Shown: piece by piece, positions 1 to 11,145 of the stretch
Numbering within the stretch: the first letter of the stretch is position 1
Layout: every line of letters starts with the position of its first letter
DNA from: Sipunculus nudus
Taxonomy: Eukaryota > Annelida > Sipuncula > Golfingiida > Sipunculidae
DNA: 64,000 nt
Assembly (NCBI GenBank): GCA_026874595.1
Contig: CM049318.1
Span: forward strand, 33,317,956-33,381,955
Direction of reading: 5' to 3'
Notes under the pieces: model-generated
Seen by the model: only the letters and a program-made list of their open reading frames with translations
Databases searched by the model: none
What the model was told of the DNA's origin: nothing
Translations under genes and position numbers: made by a program

Positions 1-1380
1 TAAGCATAAAGCCCAGCCCAGTTGTTTTTTTTTTCTGTGTGAACTCGGGTTTTATGAGTTCTACAGGTTTTATGAGCAATATAATGTCAATTTGATTAGA
101 CATGTTTAACATGCATGATCAGATATTTGACAATGAAAATTATGTGTCCTATAAAACATGGTAATGTCCTTCATGAACATGGTAACAGTGAATATAGATG
201 CCAATCCTGAACAAGGGACCTATGGGTCACTGTGCTCATCTGATGTTGACCTTGAAGGTAAAAATCTAAAATAATATCAAATGGAGATCAAGTGTAAGAG
301 GAAGAGGTAATAAAGGCCATGGTTGGTTTATATGATTGGTTTGTATTGATGAGCAAGAAATTGTTGCAAATAATATTTTGTGACCTGACCATGTGTTTCC
401 TAATGTTGAAACTGAAGCATGTGAGCAGTTTGTGAACAAATGATCTGTACTATTACCATGATCATCAGTGTGTTTTTTGATAAACTGTTGACATTTCAGT
501 AGTTTACAAATTTGTTTAATTGAATCTATTTTTTTATAATATATATTATTAAATATATATGTATTTTTTTATAAAATGTATACAGATGAAATATAACTAA
601 TTAACAACATAAAACAGGGCAGACAAAGCCTGATCTCAAATTCTGCTGTGGCAGGAAAATAATGAACAAATGTTTGTATTAAATCCTAATTTTTTTATCA
701 CATCATTTTTTTTTAAATTTAAGTTTATATTTCTATACATTTCCAATAAAACAGATACATCTGAATATAAAAGTTGATTCATAATTCTCAATTTCATCAT
801 CATAAATCTCAATCTTGTCATATAACACCACACCATGCATACAAATGTTTATTTATTTTTTACCACAAAAATATATCTTTTAAATCTGCAAAACAATAAA
901 TATCTAAAAATAATACTTGATTTAGATTTCACAATTTTCAATTGTGTCTTTATTTATCCATAATGTGCTTCATATTTTATAAATTTAAGCATACTGATGG
1001 GTTCAATTATATCTGTTAAAATCATTTAAAAGAAAATTAATTTCTTTAAAAATGCTACATTAACACAACATGGCATCTTCTGGATTACACTTGAATTACT
1101 TTTTTAAGGAAAGTTTTTGTATATTGGAGTGGAAACAGCATTACAATTAAGGAAATACAGTGAATACAATAACAATTACTGCATTACACTTAGTGGGTTG
1201 GGTTTGCCAAGGGGGGGGGGGGATTGGGATGGTGATATTAGAATAACTGTACACCTGTCACAGCAGGGGGTCTCCCCCAGTGACTGTAACAAATCAGAAA
1301 CCTTGGCATAGCCCCACTTCCAGTAACCTGGAGTGGGACCCTGCATCTGTAATCTGTTATCAAAGCAAATGACTACAGTA
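1..1380. other. AT-rich intergenic DNA, no gene seen
   Basis: Very AT-rich, many homopolymer T/A runs and a 12-G run at 1211-1222. Short open frames on both strands show no family motif or splice context. Nothing here is supported as a gene. Confidence 0.5.
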
Positions 1381-2110
1381 GAGCCTTAAGAAAAAAAAAT
1401 CAATAACTAGCTTAATTTTCAAGCTTTTATTTTCAAAATTTAGATTTAAACAAATTAAATATTTATGTTTACATGCTGTGAAAATTAAATCAATGGTACA
1501 TACAGTAGAAAAACGTGCCATGGTCAAAGTTGGGCTAAATTTAAGGTACTGATTTTATTTTTTTGCTAATAACTTAAAAAATTTACAAAATTCAGATCTA
1601 ATTTTGGGTAAACAATTAAATCTTAATTAAACATAGTTATATACTTGGGAAAATAGACTCTAGATTCAAAATTTTTCATGTTAAGTGAGTAAATATTTTT
1701 CCTGATTTTTTACAAAGTCTATTATGTTCGGGCCCATAACTTAAAGAATTTATACTTTACAGACTTAATTTCTGGAATGTACATAGGAACTATATAGAAG
1801 TATATTTATGGTAAATATGAGGAAAAACAGATGAGTGGTTTTGATATTAGGCAGTCCTGAAGAGTGAAAATAGGTTTTTAATAAAAATTTGAGGTTTTTC
1901 CTTAATATCTCAAAGGAACGAAGTCGCAAAGACCCAGTTTTCTGCTTGGTAGGAGATCTTGGGGACATCTAACATTATGCTGAATTTTTGATTCCTAAGT
2001 CTTACGGTTTCAAAACGTGCCACATCTACGGACGGACGGACAGACGGACGGACGACGGACAATGGACCACGACTATAGCTCAGATGACTTATAGTCAGCT
2101 GAGCTAAAAA
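1381..2110 (+). repeat. Interspersed repeat ending in GGAC run and GTCAGCTGAGCTAAAAA
   Basis: The 3' part has a (GGAC)n-like run at about 2028-2060 followed by CTATAGCTCAGATGACTTA and the tail GTCAGCTGAGCTAAAAA at about 2094-2110. An ACGTGCC motif recurs at about 1514 and 2016. The GGACGGAC plus GAGCTAAAAA end is a common dispersed-repeat terminus in molluscan genomes as I recall it. The 5' limit is not clear and no coding potential is seen. A related (TCCG)n/CCGGCCGG segment lies near 24461-24490. Confidence 0.45.
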
Positions 2111-2296
2111 ATGGTTGGTTATGTAAAGGGAAACATAGAATGTACAGAAGAAGAAGAATGGGTAATATGGATGGTTGGATGTTATGTTATTTTATTATGT
2201 TTAATAATATTTTATTTTTTTCACAGTCATGCTAAGATCAATCGAAACTTTGAATCTTCAATATAATTTTATAAGCACTGGAATAATTTCTTATTG

Positions 2297-3479
2297 TATC
2301 CGCCAAAACGAAGTTTTGCGGATATTATGTTTTTGATCGGGTTCCGCCGCTGCCGCCGCGTTCGTTTCCGGAGAACTCCTCTGAGACTACTGGACGAATT
2401 TTTCCAAAACTTACACCAATTATCAGGTCACATGTGAACTGGTGCCTAACCGATTGGCCTTGACCTCTGACCATTCCTCTCTGCCCAGCGTTCGTTTGTG
2501 CCTCTGTTTCCACACATAAACCCACATATCTTCGGGAACCATTTGACCGATCAGGAAAAAAATTTTTTTATATATGTAGCCCTTGGATAGCTTAATAACA
2601 TACAAAAAAAATGGTGGCGCCACCTGCAACCATGTTTGCACAGTGTCCATCTGTTTGTCTGCTTTGGGTTAAAATCACTCATATCTCTGCAGTGGTTTGA
2701 CTAATTCACCTGGAATTCGGCATGCGCATACATCCCGCGTAGCTTTCTTGATTTTATGACAGGAGGCGCCACCTACATTCACGTTCACGCTGTAGACATC
2801 CATGCTTATATCTCCGTACTTGTTTGACCAATCAGGAAAAAAATTTTCACACAAATGTAGCCCTTGGATAGCTTTATAACATACACAAAAAATCGTGGCG
2901 CCACCGGCAGCCATTTTTGCACAGGGTCCATCTGTTTGTCTGCCTTGGGTTAAAATCACTCATATCTCTGCAGTGGTTTGACCAAATTACCTGTAATTCG
3001 GCATGCGTATACATCCTGGATAGCTTTCTTGATTTTATGACAGGTGGCGCCAGTTTCATTCACGATCACGCTGCAGACATTAATGCTTATATCTCCGACT
3101 CGTTTGACCAATCAGGAAAAGAACATTTACACAAATGTAGCCCTTGCATAGCTTTATAACATATACACAAAAAGGGTGGCGCCACCTGCAGCCATTTTTG
3201 CACAGCGTCCATCTGTTTGTCTGCTGTGGGATAAAATCACTCATATCTCTGCAGTGGTTTGACTTTTCCACCTGAAATTTTCATGTGTATACATCTTGGA
3301 TAGTTTCCTGTTCAAATAACAGGTGGCGCCACCTACAATCATGTTTACGTGGCAGACATCCATTCTAATATGTAACACGTGACTTTATTTCCCCTTGCCA
3401 CTCAATCCATGCCTCACTTCACCCATCCTACTCTGATTTGGCGGATACACGTAGTGCTTGTCGACTACCCGTATTCTAG
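2297..3479 (+). mobile_element. Helitron-like non-autonomous element, family A, complete copy
   Basis: The 5' end has TATCCGCCAAA (2297-2307) at the base of a hairpin with GTTTTGCGGATA (to 2324). The inverted copy TTTGGCGGATA lies at 3437-3447, not at the very end but 32 nt inside it: an asymmetric terminal inverted repeat. The 3' end carries a hairpin (GTAG..CTAC, 3451-3468) and stops at ATTCTAG followed by T, as Helitrons do (CTRR|T), and the 5' end reads A|TC. The interior is tandem units of roughly 280 bp, each with two GGTGGCGCCACC-like palindromes. It encodes no protein. Family placement (Helitron, Helitron2/Helentron or bivalve pearl-like) is inference from structure. Confidence 0.7.
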
Positions 3480-3624
3480 TTGAATGAGTTATCTTTACTA
3501 GGGTCACAATATAGAATTGATGCATTCTACAATTTTATTTTATTTTTGCACTGGGGGTTTGAATGCAGTTGAAATCATAAAACTAAACAATATAGCATTA
3601 GACGAGTGTCAACAGTACTCTGAT

Positions 3625-4386
3625 CAGGGTTGGGGCCAGGTACAAGTGAAAGTACCTAGGTACAGGTACAGGTACTTCTGAATTGGCCAGGTACAGGTAC
3701 ATGTACTTGATTTTCACAGAGTACCTAGGTACAGGTACAGGTACTTTAGAAAGTACCTAGGTACAGGTACAGGTACATTTATATGAGGATCACTTCAAAG
3801 ATGTTTTTACGGCATAAATTCACGTTTATGCAAGTTAACATGCCTTTTTTCTTTCAAATAATACTGATGTCATTTTCTAAAGTATAATTAATAGAACTTA
3901 TTAACTGTATGGCACCATATGTTCACAAACATGAAATTCAAATCTATTGAAAGTCCATTAAGTACACCAAGTACAGAAAGAGAGCTTATTAACTGTATGG
4001 CACCATACTTAACAAACATGATATTTGTGTACTAAATGGTCATTAAGTGCACCAAGTACAAATGATTTGTTCAATTAGTGGTTACAGCTCATTTCACACA
4101 TGTGACCATTCTGGAGGTGTGATAAAAATTCAATTCATGAGCAGTTTATCACACTGATGGCTTGCTGATTATTTTAAACTACAGATAATTTAATACAAAA
4201 GAGAGAGAGAAAAAAAAACTGAAAATATGTAAATGTACCTGGAGTACCTTGTACCAGGTACATGTACTTTAGTTCCAGGTACAGGTACAGGTACAAGGTA
4301 CTTCCTACTCATGACTGGCAGGTACAGGTACTCTGAAATGTGTACCTAGGTACAGGTACAGGTACAAGTACCTGGCCCAAACCCTG
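3625..4386. mobile_element. hAT-type MITE with GTAC-rich subterminal repeats
   Basis: Starts CAGGGTTGGGGCCAGGTAC and ends with the inverted GTACCTGGCCCAAACCCTG (one mismatch). Flanks are ACTCTGAT (3617-3624) and ATTCTGAT (4387-4394), an 8-bp target duplication with one mismatch; CAGGG termini and 8-bp duplications are typical of hAT elements. About 150 bp at each end is packed with GGTACAGGTACA and GTACCTAGGTAC motifs; the middle is AT-rich unique sequence. No transposase remains, so it is non-autonomous. Confidence 0.85.
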
Positions 4387-4726
4387 ATTCTGATATGATT
4401 TCACATTAGACAGCTTTAATTATCCCCATGTTTGAAACATTGCATTCCTGCATTAACTGATACTACATACATCCTCTTCCACTTTATCATATCATTGGCC
4501 CATCAATAATTTATTACCAGTTTATGTAGTTACTACATTATGTAACAGTTTACAATTTTACAAGTAGACTGAGGTAGCTGCTAAGAGTATTCTGAGATTA
4601 TGTAATGTTGTGATTTAAATTCTGCATCATGTAACAGTTTCTCTTTTTGTTCATGAAAGGGTACGGAGAATTAAATAGGGTGCTACCAAAAGCCCAAAAC
4701 AAGGCCACTACCAAGAGCCTAAACCT

Positions 4727-4729
4727 GGG

Positions 4730-4755
<26 letters not shown>
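4727..4755 (+). repeat. 29-base poly-G tract
   Basis: An uninterrupted run of 29 G between CTAAACCT and AGTCAAAG. It is one of several long G or C homopolymers in the window and could form G-quadruplexes; such runs are also error-prone in assemblies. Confidence 0.9.
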
Positions 4756-4760
<5 letters not shown>

Positions 4761-5213
4761 AAGTACTGATTTTATTTTGGGACCCCTATAAAATATATTT
4801 TTCTCACAATTTATTCCAATGGCTAGATCACAGTGAGAGTATTCTGCAGGTTTTTTTAATTTGTGGAATAGTTGTGGGTGCACTCCAAATGTAAGGCCAA
4901 AAAACAGGGTATTCCAAGTAACATGAAATGGAATACATTGTATACTTAAAAATAATTCACAGTTGTGACAAATATTGTTCTGTGGATTTAAGAAAGATTT
5001 GCAAAAAATCATCATTACTTTGGTTATCCCTGCAATTAGAAAATAAAATCAAGTTCAAAATATGTTCCATTCATTTTTCTGCAATAAAAAGTTGGATATT
5101 TATTTATTTTTGCCAGGGGTTATTTAGGACGAGGGCAGCCCTGCTGATAATGCAAGTACCTGTAAAGTATATAGCTGTGATGACTGTGGCACTGGACTAG
5201 TATGGCTCTTGGC

Positions 5214-5604
5214 TAGTGGTGGGAGTCGGTCCCTTTTCATAATCGATCATCGGTTTCAGCAAACTGATCAATGATCGATTATTAATCGGTTCAGATAAAT
5301 ATAAAAAAATATACAGTCATCTGTGAAACTGTACTTCTTTACTAAGCCTGCATGTCTTAGTAATTCTACCTTAGTAATATAAGTTTTTGCCTTTTTTTAT
5401 ATTTTCCTATTATAGCTAAGAAATGTTATTCAAAGTTTCATTTTAATAAATTATAATAATCAAGATTTTAACTACAATTCAAGACATCTACTTGCTGACC
5501 CCAATGAATCGATGTAATCGATAGTTGCCTTTGGTAATCGAGCACTTGAAAGTCGCAGCAAAGCGATGGACTTTCGATAAAACTCGATGATCGGCCCACC
5601 ACTA
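5214..5604. mobile_element. hAT-type MITE, 391 bp, perfect 8-bp target duplication
   Basis: Ends are TAGTGGTGGGAGTCGG and the inverse CCGATCATCGAG..CCCACCACTA (ten terminal bases match exactly: TAGTGGTGGG). It is flanked on both sides by CTCTTGGC (5206-5213 and 5605-5612), a perfect 8-bp duplication. The subterminal regions repeat ATCGAT/ATCGGTT motifs. Non-coding and unrelated in sequence to the neighbouring element at 3625. Confidence 0.88.
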
Positions 5605-5612
5605 CTCTTGGC

Positions 5613-8600
5613 CTTGTTACATTCATCCTATCCTTTGTACAAAGGCCTTTTATCATTATAAAATATAGGCAAAGCGGCAATACATTCAGCAATGCTAAGC
5701 AGTTCTATATGCTTTACTTTAAGTACCTGGGGCCCAAGCTGGGCCTAAAATTAGCATTTCAGCCGAGGAGTGATTGGTCATGGTTGTGCCTGTTCCTAAA
5801 AGTCCAGTTGAGTGTAAAGTCCCTAAAAAAAGGCAGGTTAATGAAAAATAAAGCAATCAATTAATAGACTACAGTGAATAATGTTGGAGGCCAAATGGTA
5901 TGAATAAAAGCCACATAAATACACATTCTTGTGTTAAATACTTCAATATGTCAGTTTGGACAGTTAAGAGTTGTTAAGGTTTCTGCAAAATATAATTTAA
6001 AGTTAAAAGGATAATGCAAATATTTTGTAATAAATATTACTGAATATACAAATCAAGGTAAATGTGTACATTTATAAAAGCTCACATAACTGTCCCACAG
6101 CCATATTCTCTTCAATTTGAAAACTGCTGTTTGTGATATCAATTTAGATAATGATATTCTGTGTTTGATTTTTTGAGAACTGGATATATGTATATTTAAA
6201 AAAAATGAAGTCACTGCCTGTTATTATTTAAGGCCTTTGCATTGGTCCAGGCTGAAAAATCTTAGAACTGTTCTATATAAATATTGGAAGTAATGTATTA
6301 ATTCACGAAAGTCTCTCCTTATAAGCATTATATACTGTCTTTTCTTGTAATGTCTTATTGTATATGTACTGTATTGTTTTGGTAGTGTTAATTAAAAAAA
6401 AAGTATTATGTATATATTGCAAGTAATGTATTAATTCATGACTTAATGTATTAAGTCTGTCCTTATAAACATTACATGAAAATGTTAAAAAATACAAGTA
6501 TAAATATGAATACTTTGGCTTTGGCACGTTTAAACATGTTCAGACTCAGAATCAAAGTTCTGCAATTATTCTTTTGAATGTTTCATTATGCTTGACATTG
6601 AAACCATCAGATTTGACCTGTGACCTGTAATTAGGACACCATTAATTTTCCCATTCATCAACTAATCAAGTGCCACTCAGTGATGACGATGCCACTGACG
6701 TTACGTAATGCCATTCATTCATGGAATCATTCACTTTGTCCAGTCCAGGGCTATTGCCAGTGAATTGATTCATGATGACATGACGACAAAAAAGTACGAA
6801 AAGACAGGTATAAATTTGCCTGCAATCGGTTCATTTTCACTTTTGTCGTGTACTTTGTAATAACATTAAAACGAAAGGTGTCTATACAACAGATAAAAAC
6901 TTGCATTTTCGCTTATAACTAACTTCAATGGTCACTGATATGTTTTATTGTTTACCTGTGAATGTGGTGTACTGCAGGCCCAGGGTGCGCGTGCGCTACG
7001 TCATCAGAGCTGGTTGACTACGGAAACTGATGACGTAGAAAGCTAGCTTTACTGATTGTCAGAGGTTGATATCTCTTGCTGTCAAATATTTATCCATAAC
7101 CATCTGCCTAAAATTAAAATTAAGGTTTTACGAAACATAGGTTGAAGTAAAGTCTATATATCTATCTTGAAATTGGGTCGAAGAATAACGTGTCAGATTA
7201 TATAGTATTCAAGATATTTCATGAAACGGTCGGCTCGTTTGGGCAATCGTCAAAATTTGATCTGTCACTTTGTGGGCAGCGTATTTGCCGTTCAGGCGTA
7301 TTTGGCTCGGTAAAGTCGGTTTTGAAGAGAAAGGGGAGGCATGATTCGTCTTGAATATCTCCAGAAAGTATTCAACCTGCTGTTTTAAAGGCATCAATGT
7401 TCTTTTTTCAGTAATTCTCAAGGTCATCCCTGCTCAATACAGCCACCTGGTGGAGGCAGCACGAACTACGTGATAGCGCATGGTTTCAGAACATCATTGA
7501 CAGCCGGCATCCACTGACGGTTGCAGTACATAATACTGTATTACGGTAGGTAGCACCATACTAACTTACTAATGAAAGAGATTTCTATCTCAAATGAACC
7601 CCGTTTCAGAGCCACTTTCATACATTCACACAAGTGATAAGGATGCCAGGGGCGTTGTACAGTGACAGTTGCAAGACCGCTTCCCCCTTGTAAGTTGTAT
7701 CCGCCTCGGGTTGAAGTAGAAGGGGCCGCCAACAACAGTGACACGACACACTCGGACACCGATGCAACTGCAGAACATTTTTCTCAGCTTTAAACAGAGG
7801 GGTAAAACTGGGAATCTTGCTCAGTTATGCTATTTTTATGCAATGGTAAACAAACACTGTTAAAAGTGAAATCTTGCAATTTCATTTTCTTTTGTCCAGT
7901 TTGGACTTTTTGTTTTCACTTTCAGTGTTCACGATTTCACTTTCCTCCTTTGAGGCTTTGTAACCAAACAAATCTTTCAACCATTATTTGTACACAATAC
8001 ATATTGGATGTTATTTTAATCTCCTAGAAATGTCAGACATCTGATATAAGTCATTGGTGGTCAAAATGGTACAATTTGGTGTTTTTTTTTTTAAGTAAAA
8101 CTTAATTTTGTCTGTACTGAAGCATATAGCCTTGATGTCAAATAAATTGAACATTTTTACAAAAATAAATAAAAAGAAAAACTCCACAGCCTAGCTGCAT
8201 GAAATTAAGTGAATTATTTGAAGAGTGTTCCAGCTCTTATGTTATCTTTAATACTTCTCATGAGAATTTTCAAATGAATTAATAAATAATTGTGTGATAT
8301 GTTTTCCTGCAATATTATGTCATTAGGATTGAACTGAATTGTCACAAAATTATTTGAATGAATTGCCATTGCAATTTAAATATTTGAACAGACAGTGGGT
8401 CAGCTAAAGACTTTTCCAGTGGATTAACTTTTCTTGATGTGATATCACTGTAAGTGGCATAATGACAGCCACAATTGCTTTAATTGGCCTTTGATATTTA
8501 AGCAAGTTCATACCTCGTGTCTTTTTCAAAGATTAGTAAGCCTAGCTCAGAAATAATTTCAGCTGTTATTTTACCTGCGGTCACCATGATAAATTCATTT

Positions 8601-8749
8601 GACTAATGATGAACTGTGGTGGTGGGGGGGGGGGGGGGGGGGGGGGCGGTTAGAGCACCTTCAACCAAATATTGTGCACAGTTGTTACATTTTACAAACT
8701 GTTGATCACTCCTAACAAAACTTTGTTGGCTGCTGTTCTGTGACTTTAA
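5613..8749. other. Non-coding region upstream of CDK12
   Basis: Apart from the promoter candidate near 7 kb, this is AT-rich DNA without recognisable genes or complete repeats. A somewhat GC-richer stretch at 6960-7760 could hold an untranslated first exon. A 23-G homopolymer sits at 8624-8646. Short open frames on both strands lack any family resemblance. Confidence 0.4.
6690..7060 (+). promoter_or_regulatory. Candidate promoter region with CRE-like sites
   Basis: A relatively GC-rich island upstream of the gene. It holds TTACGTAA near 6701, and two copies of a 12-bp motif in inverted orientation: CTACGTCATCAG at 6996-7007 and its exact reverse complement CTGATGACGTAG at 7027-7038, separated by 19 nt. 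Both contain TACGTCA/TGACGTA, half-sites of the ATF/CREB type. No TATA box was identified. The link to CDK12 rests only on position, 3.3 kb before the first coding exon, with possible untranslated-exon donors (GTAGGT near 7546, GTAAGT near 7690). Confidence 0.25.
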
Positions 8750-9249
8750 AGGGATATAATCAGGAGCAATATCATTTCATTCTTTCACACTATCAGTTCA
8801 GTTTTGCTTTTTACAAAAGTTAACCAGCAAACCATCCCAGCACACAGTCTCAGTACCTCCAGCTAGCATATGGCTGTATAAGACCTTGTTATGGCTCTGC
8901 GTGTTGGTAAACACAGTCAATGTGTGTCTGTTGACTATAATAAGGGCTGCTTGACCAAGGGGCTGATTATGAGCCTAAACATTCAATGTTTCAGCCAGTA
9001 GGAATGTGTATTACATTTTTTGACCAAGTCAGTCAGGGCATCTCCTGATTGACAAGTGTTGTGGCTGGGCGATACACCCACTGTGTTTATGTTGACAGGT
9101 GTGATTGCCCCCGGTCCACTGTTTTTAACACCTGTTAACAGGAGTATGCAAATGGTTTCAGGGCAATACTTTGGCATGTAATAATTTATTAGAGGGAAGA
9201 AGCTATTTTTCGTTTTAATACAACATGCTGTATAGGTGATTGGGCCCCT
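8750..9249 (-). mobile_element. TTAA-type MITE, copy 1
   Basis: Bounded by TTAA on both sides (8746-8749, 9250-9253) with termini AGGG..CCCCT. Its reverse complement (AGGGGCCCAATCACC..) is homologous over its full length to 60734-61229, sharing for example TTGCCCTGAAACC and GTGTTAAAAACAGTG. TTAA target duplications indicate the Kolobok or piggyBac superfamily; the purine 5' end favours Kolobok. Non-coding. Confidence 0.75.
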
Positions 9250-9253
9250 TTAA

Positions 9254-10284
9254 AGCGTTACAAGTTGTTGCTCAGGGCTTTGAGGCATATGTTGAAAAAA
9301 TAATTGTCCTCTAATTATTATGACTAATCGGTGCAACTGCTGATTCCAGATTCTATTTCAAATATCACAGCTCACACATGTTATAACAAAAATTTCACTG
9401 TGCACCATCTGATGATCTTATTTTCAACATGCCTTATATTTCTCTGCACACTTTTTTCAGTTGTGCATACTGTTAGGTTTTCATTTTCTTTGAAATTAGG
9501 GTAAGAATCGGGCTAACAAATTTACATGCTCCAGGTGCACCCTTGAAACAAAACCTACATGCACCTAAAGATTTCAACATGCTCCTCGTAATACTTGTAA
9601 GAAAATTTCTTGTTAAGGAGTTTCTGTTGCTTAAAGAATAGAAATGCTTATCAATGACTGTGATGTTTATAAATAGTAAAAAATAAGATACTGCACCAAA
9701 ATTCTTCTCTTTGGTTTATAATACATGTACAGAGTGCACCCTCAGTATGATTTCTACCTTCACAAAAGAAAATGTTCATTCAAATGTGCATGTGTGCACC
9801 CTCTATTTTGCACCCTGGAAATTATATTTTAACAAACAAAATGACCGTATGCTATTATATTACAATTAAACTTTTAGCCACTAACTTTAACTTTTTAGGT
9901 CCCTTTGCTAATGGCTGTTGATATTGATGGCTATCCAGTGTTGGAAAGTGATATATTTTTTAAAACAAATTGTTCAGTTTCTATGATGTTCCATAACAAT
10001 CGTGGTCTCCATCCAAGTTTTCATGCTTGTTAGGTCAGATTGATTTGATCATTCTCATTTTATGTATGATATCATTGTACATAGCTTGTTCTGCTGACCA
10101 CCTATGACAAGCATACTACAGTTAGTGGTCCTACTGATTAGCAATAAGCCCAATAAGTCATTTTCGGTGCAGGAAAATTTTCTTACTTTAGTCGCATCTG
10201 TCTGAATCCTTTAGTGCTTTGAATTGATAAATGATTGCGTTTGGAAATGGTTCTTATGAATGTTTGTTTTGTTTTGTGTTCCAG
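9254..10284. other. Probable 5' untranslated intron, nothing recognised
   Basis: AT-rich, no coding frame of note. It includes two copies of a GTGCACCCT motif (about 9535 and 9735) and ends with a T-rich tract and a CAG acceptor at 10282-10284. Confidence 0.4.
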
Positions 10285-10381
10285 GTTGATACATTGGAAT
10301 AGGCATTGAGCCTCGATACTAAAACAAACGTGATAAAACCAGAAATTTAAAAATGAGCTGATAAGTGAAATCAAGAGGACA
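10285..10381 (+). other. CDK12: CDK12 5' UTR part of first coding exon
   Basis: A likely acceptor (TTTTGTGTTCCAG) ends at 10284, so a 5' untranslated exon probably lies upstream and this segment is the UTR part of the first coding exon. An in-frame TAA at 10334-10336 lies 48 nt before the ATG, which supports 10382 as the start. The ATG has A at -3 (AGGACAATGCC), a good initiation context. Whether transcription starts here or upstream cannot be told from sequence alone. Confidence 0.6.
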
Positions 10382-11145
10382 ATGCCAAGGGAATATTACC
10401 AAGACGGAGGTCGGAGTGGTCGCAACCGAGGTGACTATGGCCGGGAACCTCGCGATTTTTATAATGAACCAAGATATGACCCTGAGTATGATGCCAGGAA
10501 TTACAGGGATCTGCAGGAGGTACATCAAGCCCCTTCTAAAAGGAGAAAGGAATATGAATATATGAATAAAGAGCATCGCCACCCCAAGGAGCACTACGTG
10601 CCTGAAGGGAGGCAGTTCGCTGAAAAACCTCGACGTAAAAAGAGCTCAAAACAGAAGAAGAAGCACAAAGATGAAAGATCCAAAAAACCTAAATCACTTG
10701 TAGAATATGAAGGTATTAGCTCAGACTCTGAAATTTATGAGGACAGTCCAGTAGCACCAGCTCCAACCCGTGCAAGTCCAGAACAGTCGCGGAGAAAACG
10801 AAGAAAACAGTCCCCAGCATCTGCCATTGAACAGTATAAAAAAGAACTAATAGCAAGGAGTCATAGTAATTCTCCTGTCAGAAGGACTAAAGAGCGTGAA
10901 TATCATTCTCCACCCAATCGGCAATCAGCCAATGCCAAGAGTAGTAAAAATGGAGATAAACGCTCTTCACATAGACCTCAGGTGTCTCCACCTAAATCAT
11001 TTAAAACTGAAATGCCAAAACCTCGTGCCAGTCAGCCAAAGGCTTATAGAACAAATGAATCGCCAAGCCCGAAACGGTTACGATATCCACAATCAAGAAG
11101 TCCTAGCCCTTATACTCGCAAATATCGATCTCCTAGTCCACATAG
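10382..11145 (+). CDS. CDK12: CDK12 coding exon 1: N-terminal and start of RS domain
   Basis: Encodes residues 1-254 plus two bases of codon 255; donor is CATAG|GTGAGT, phase 2. The peptide is basic and low-complexity. Residues near 105-120 contain [13 protein letters not shown], matching the conserved PLVEY..ISSDSD motif of vertebrate CDK12. A Lys/Arg-rich stretch ([16 protein letters not shown]) before it looks like a nuclear localisation signal. The exon ends in repeated SPSP/RSPSP motifs that start the arginine-serine domain, which in the family targets nuclear speckles. Confidence 0.96.

Noticed and set aside
2325-3271. Overlapping small open frames on both strands
   Set aside because: They follow the tandem units of the Helitron-like element and repeat its sequence; not genes.
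7209-7759. Two 72-codon minus-strand frames near the candidate promoter as a divergent gene
   Set aside because: No homology recognised and no convincing splice or initiation context.
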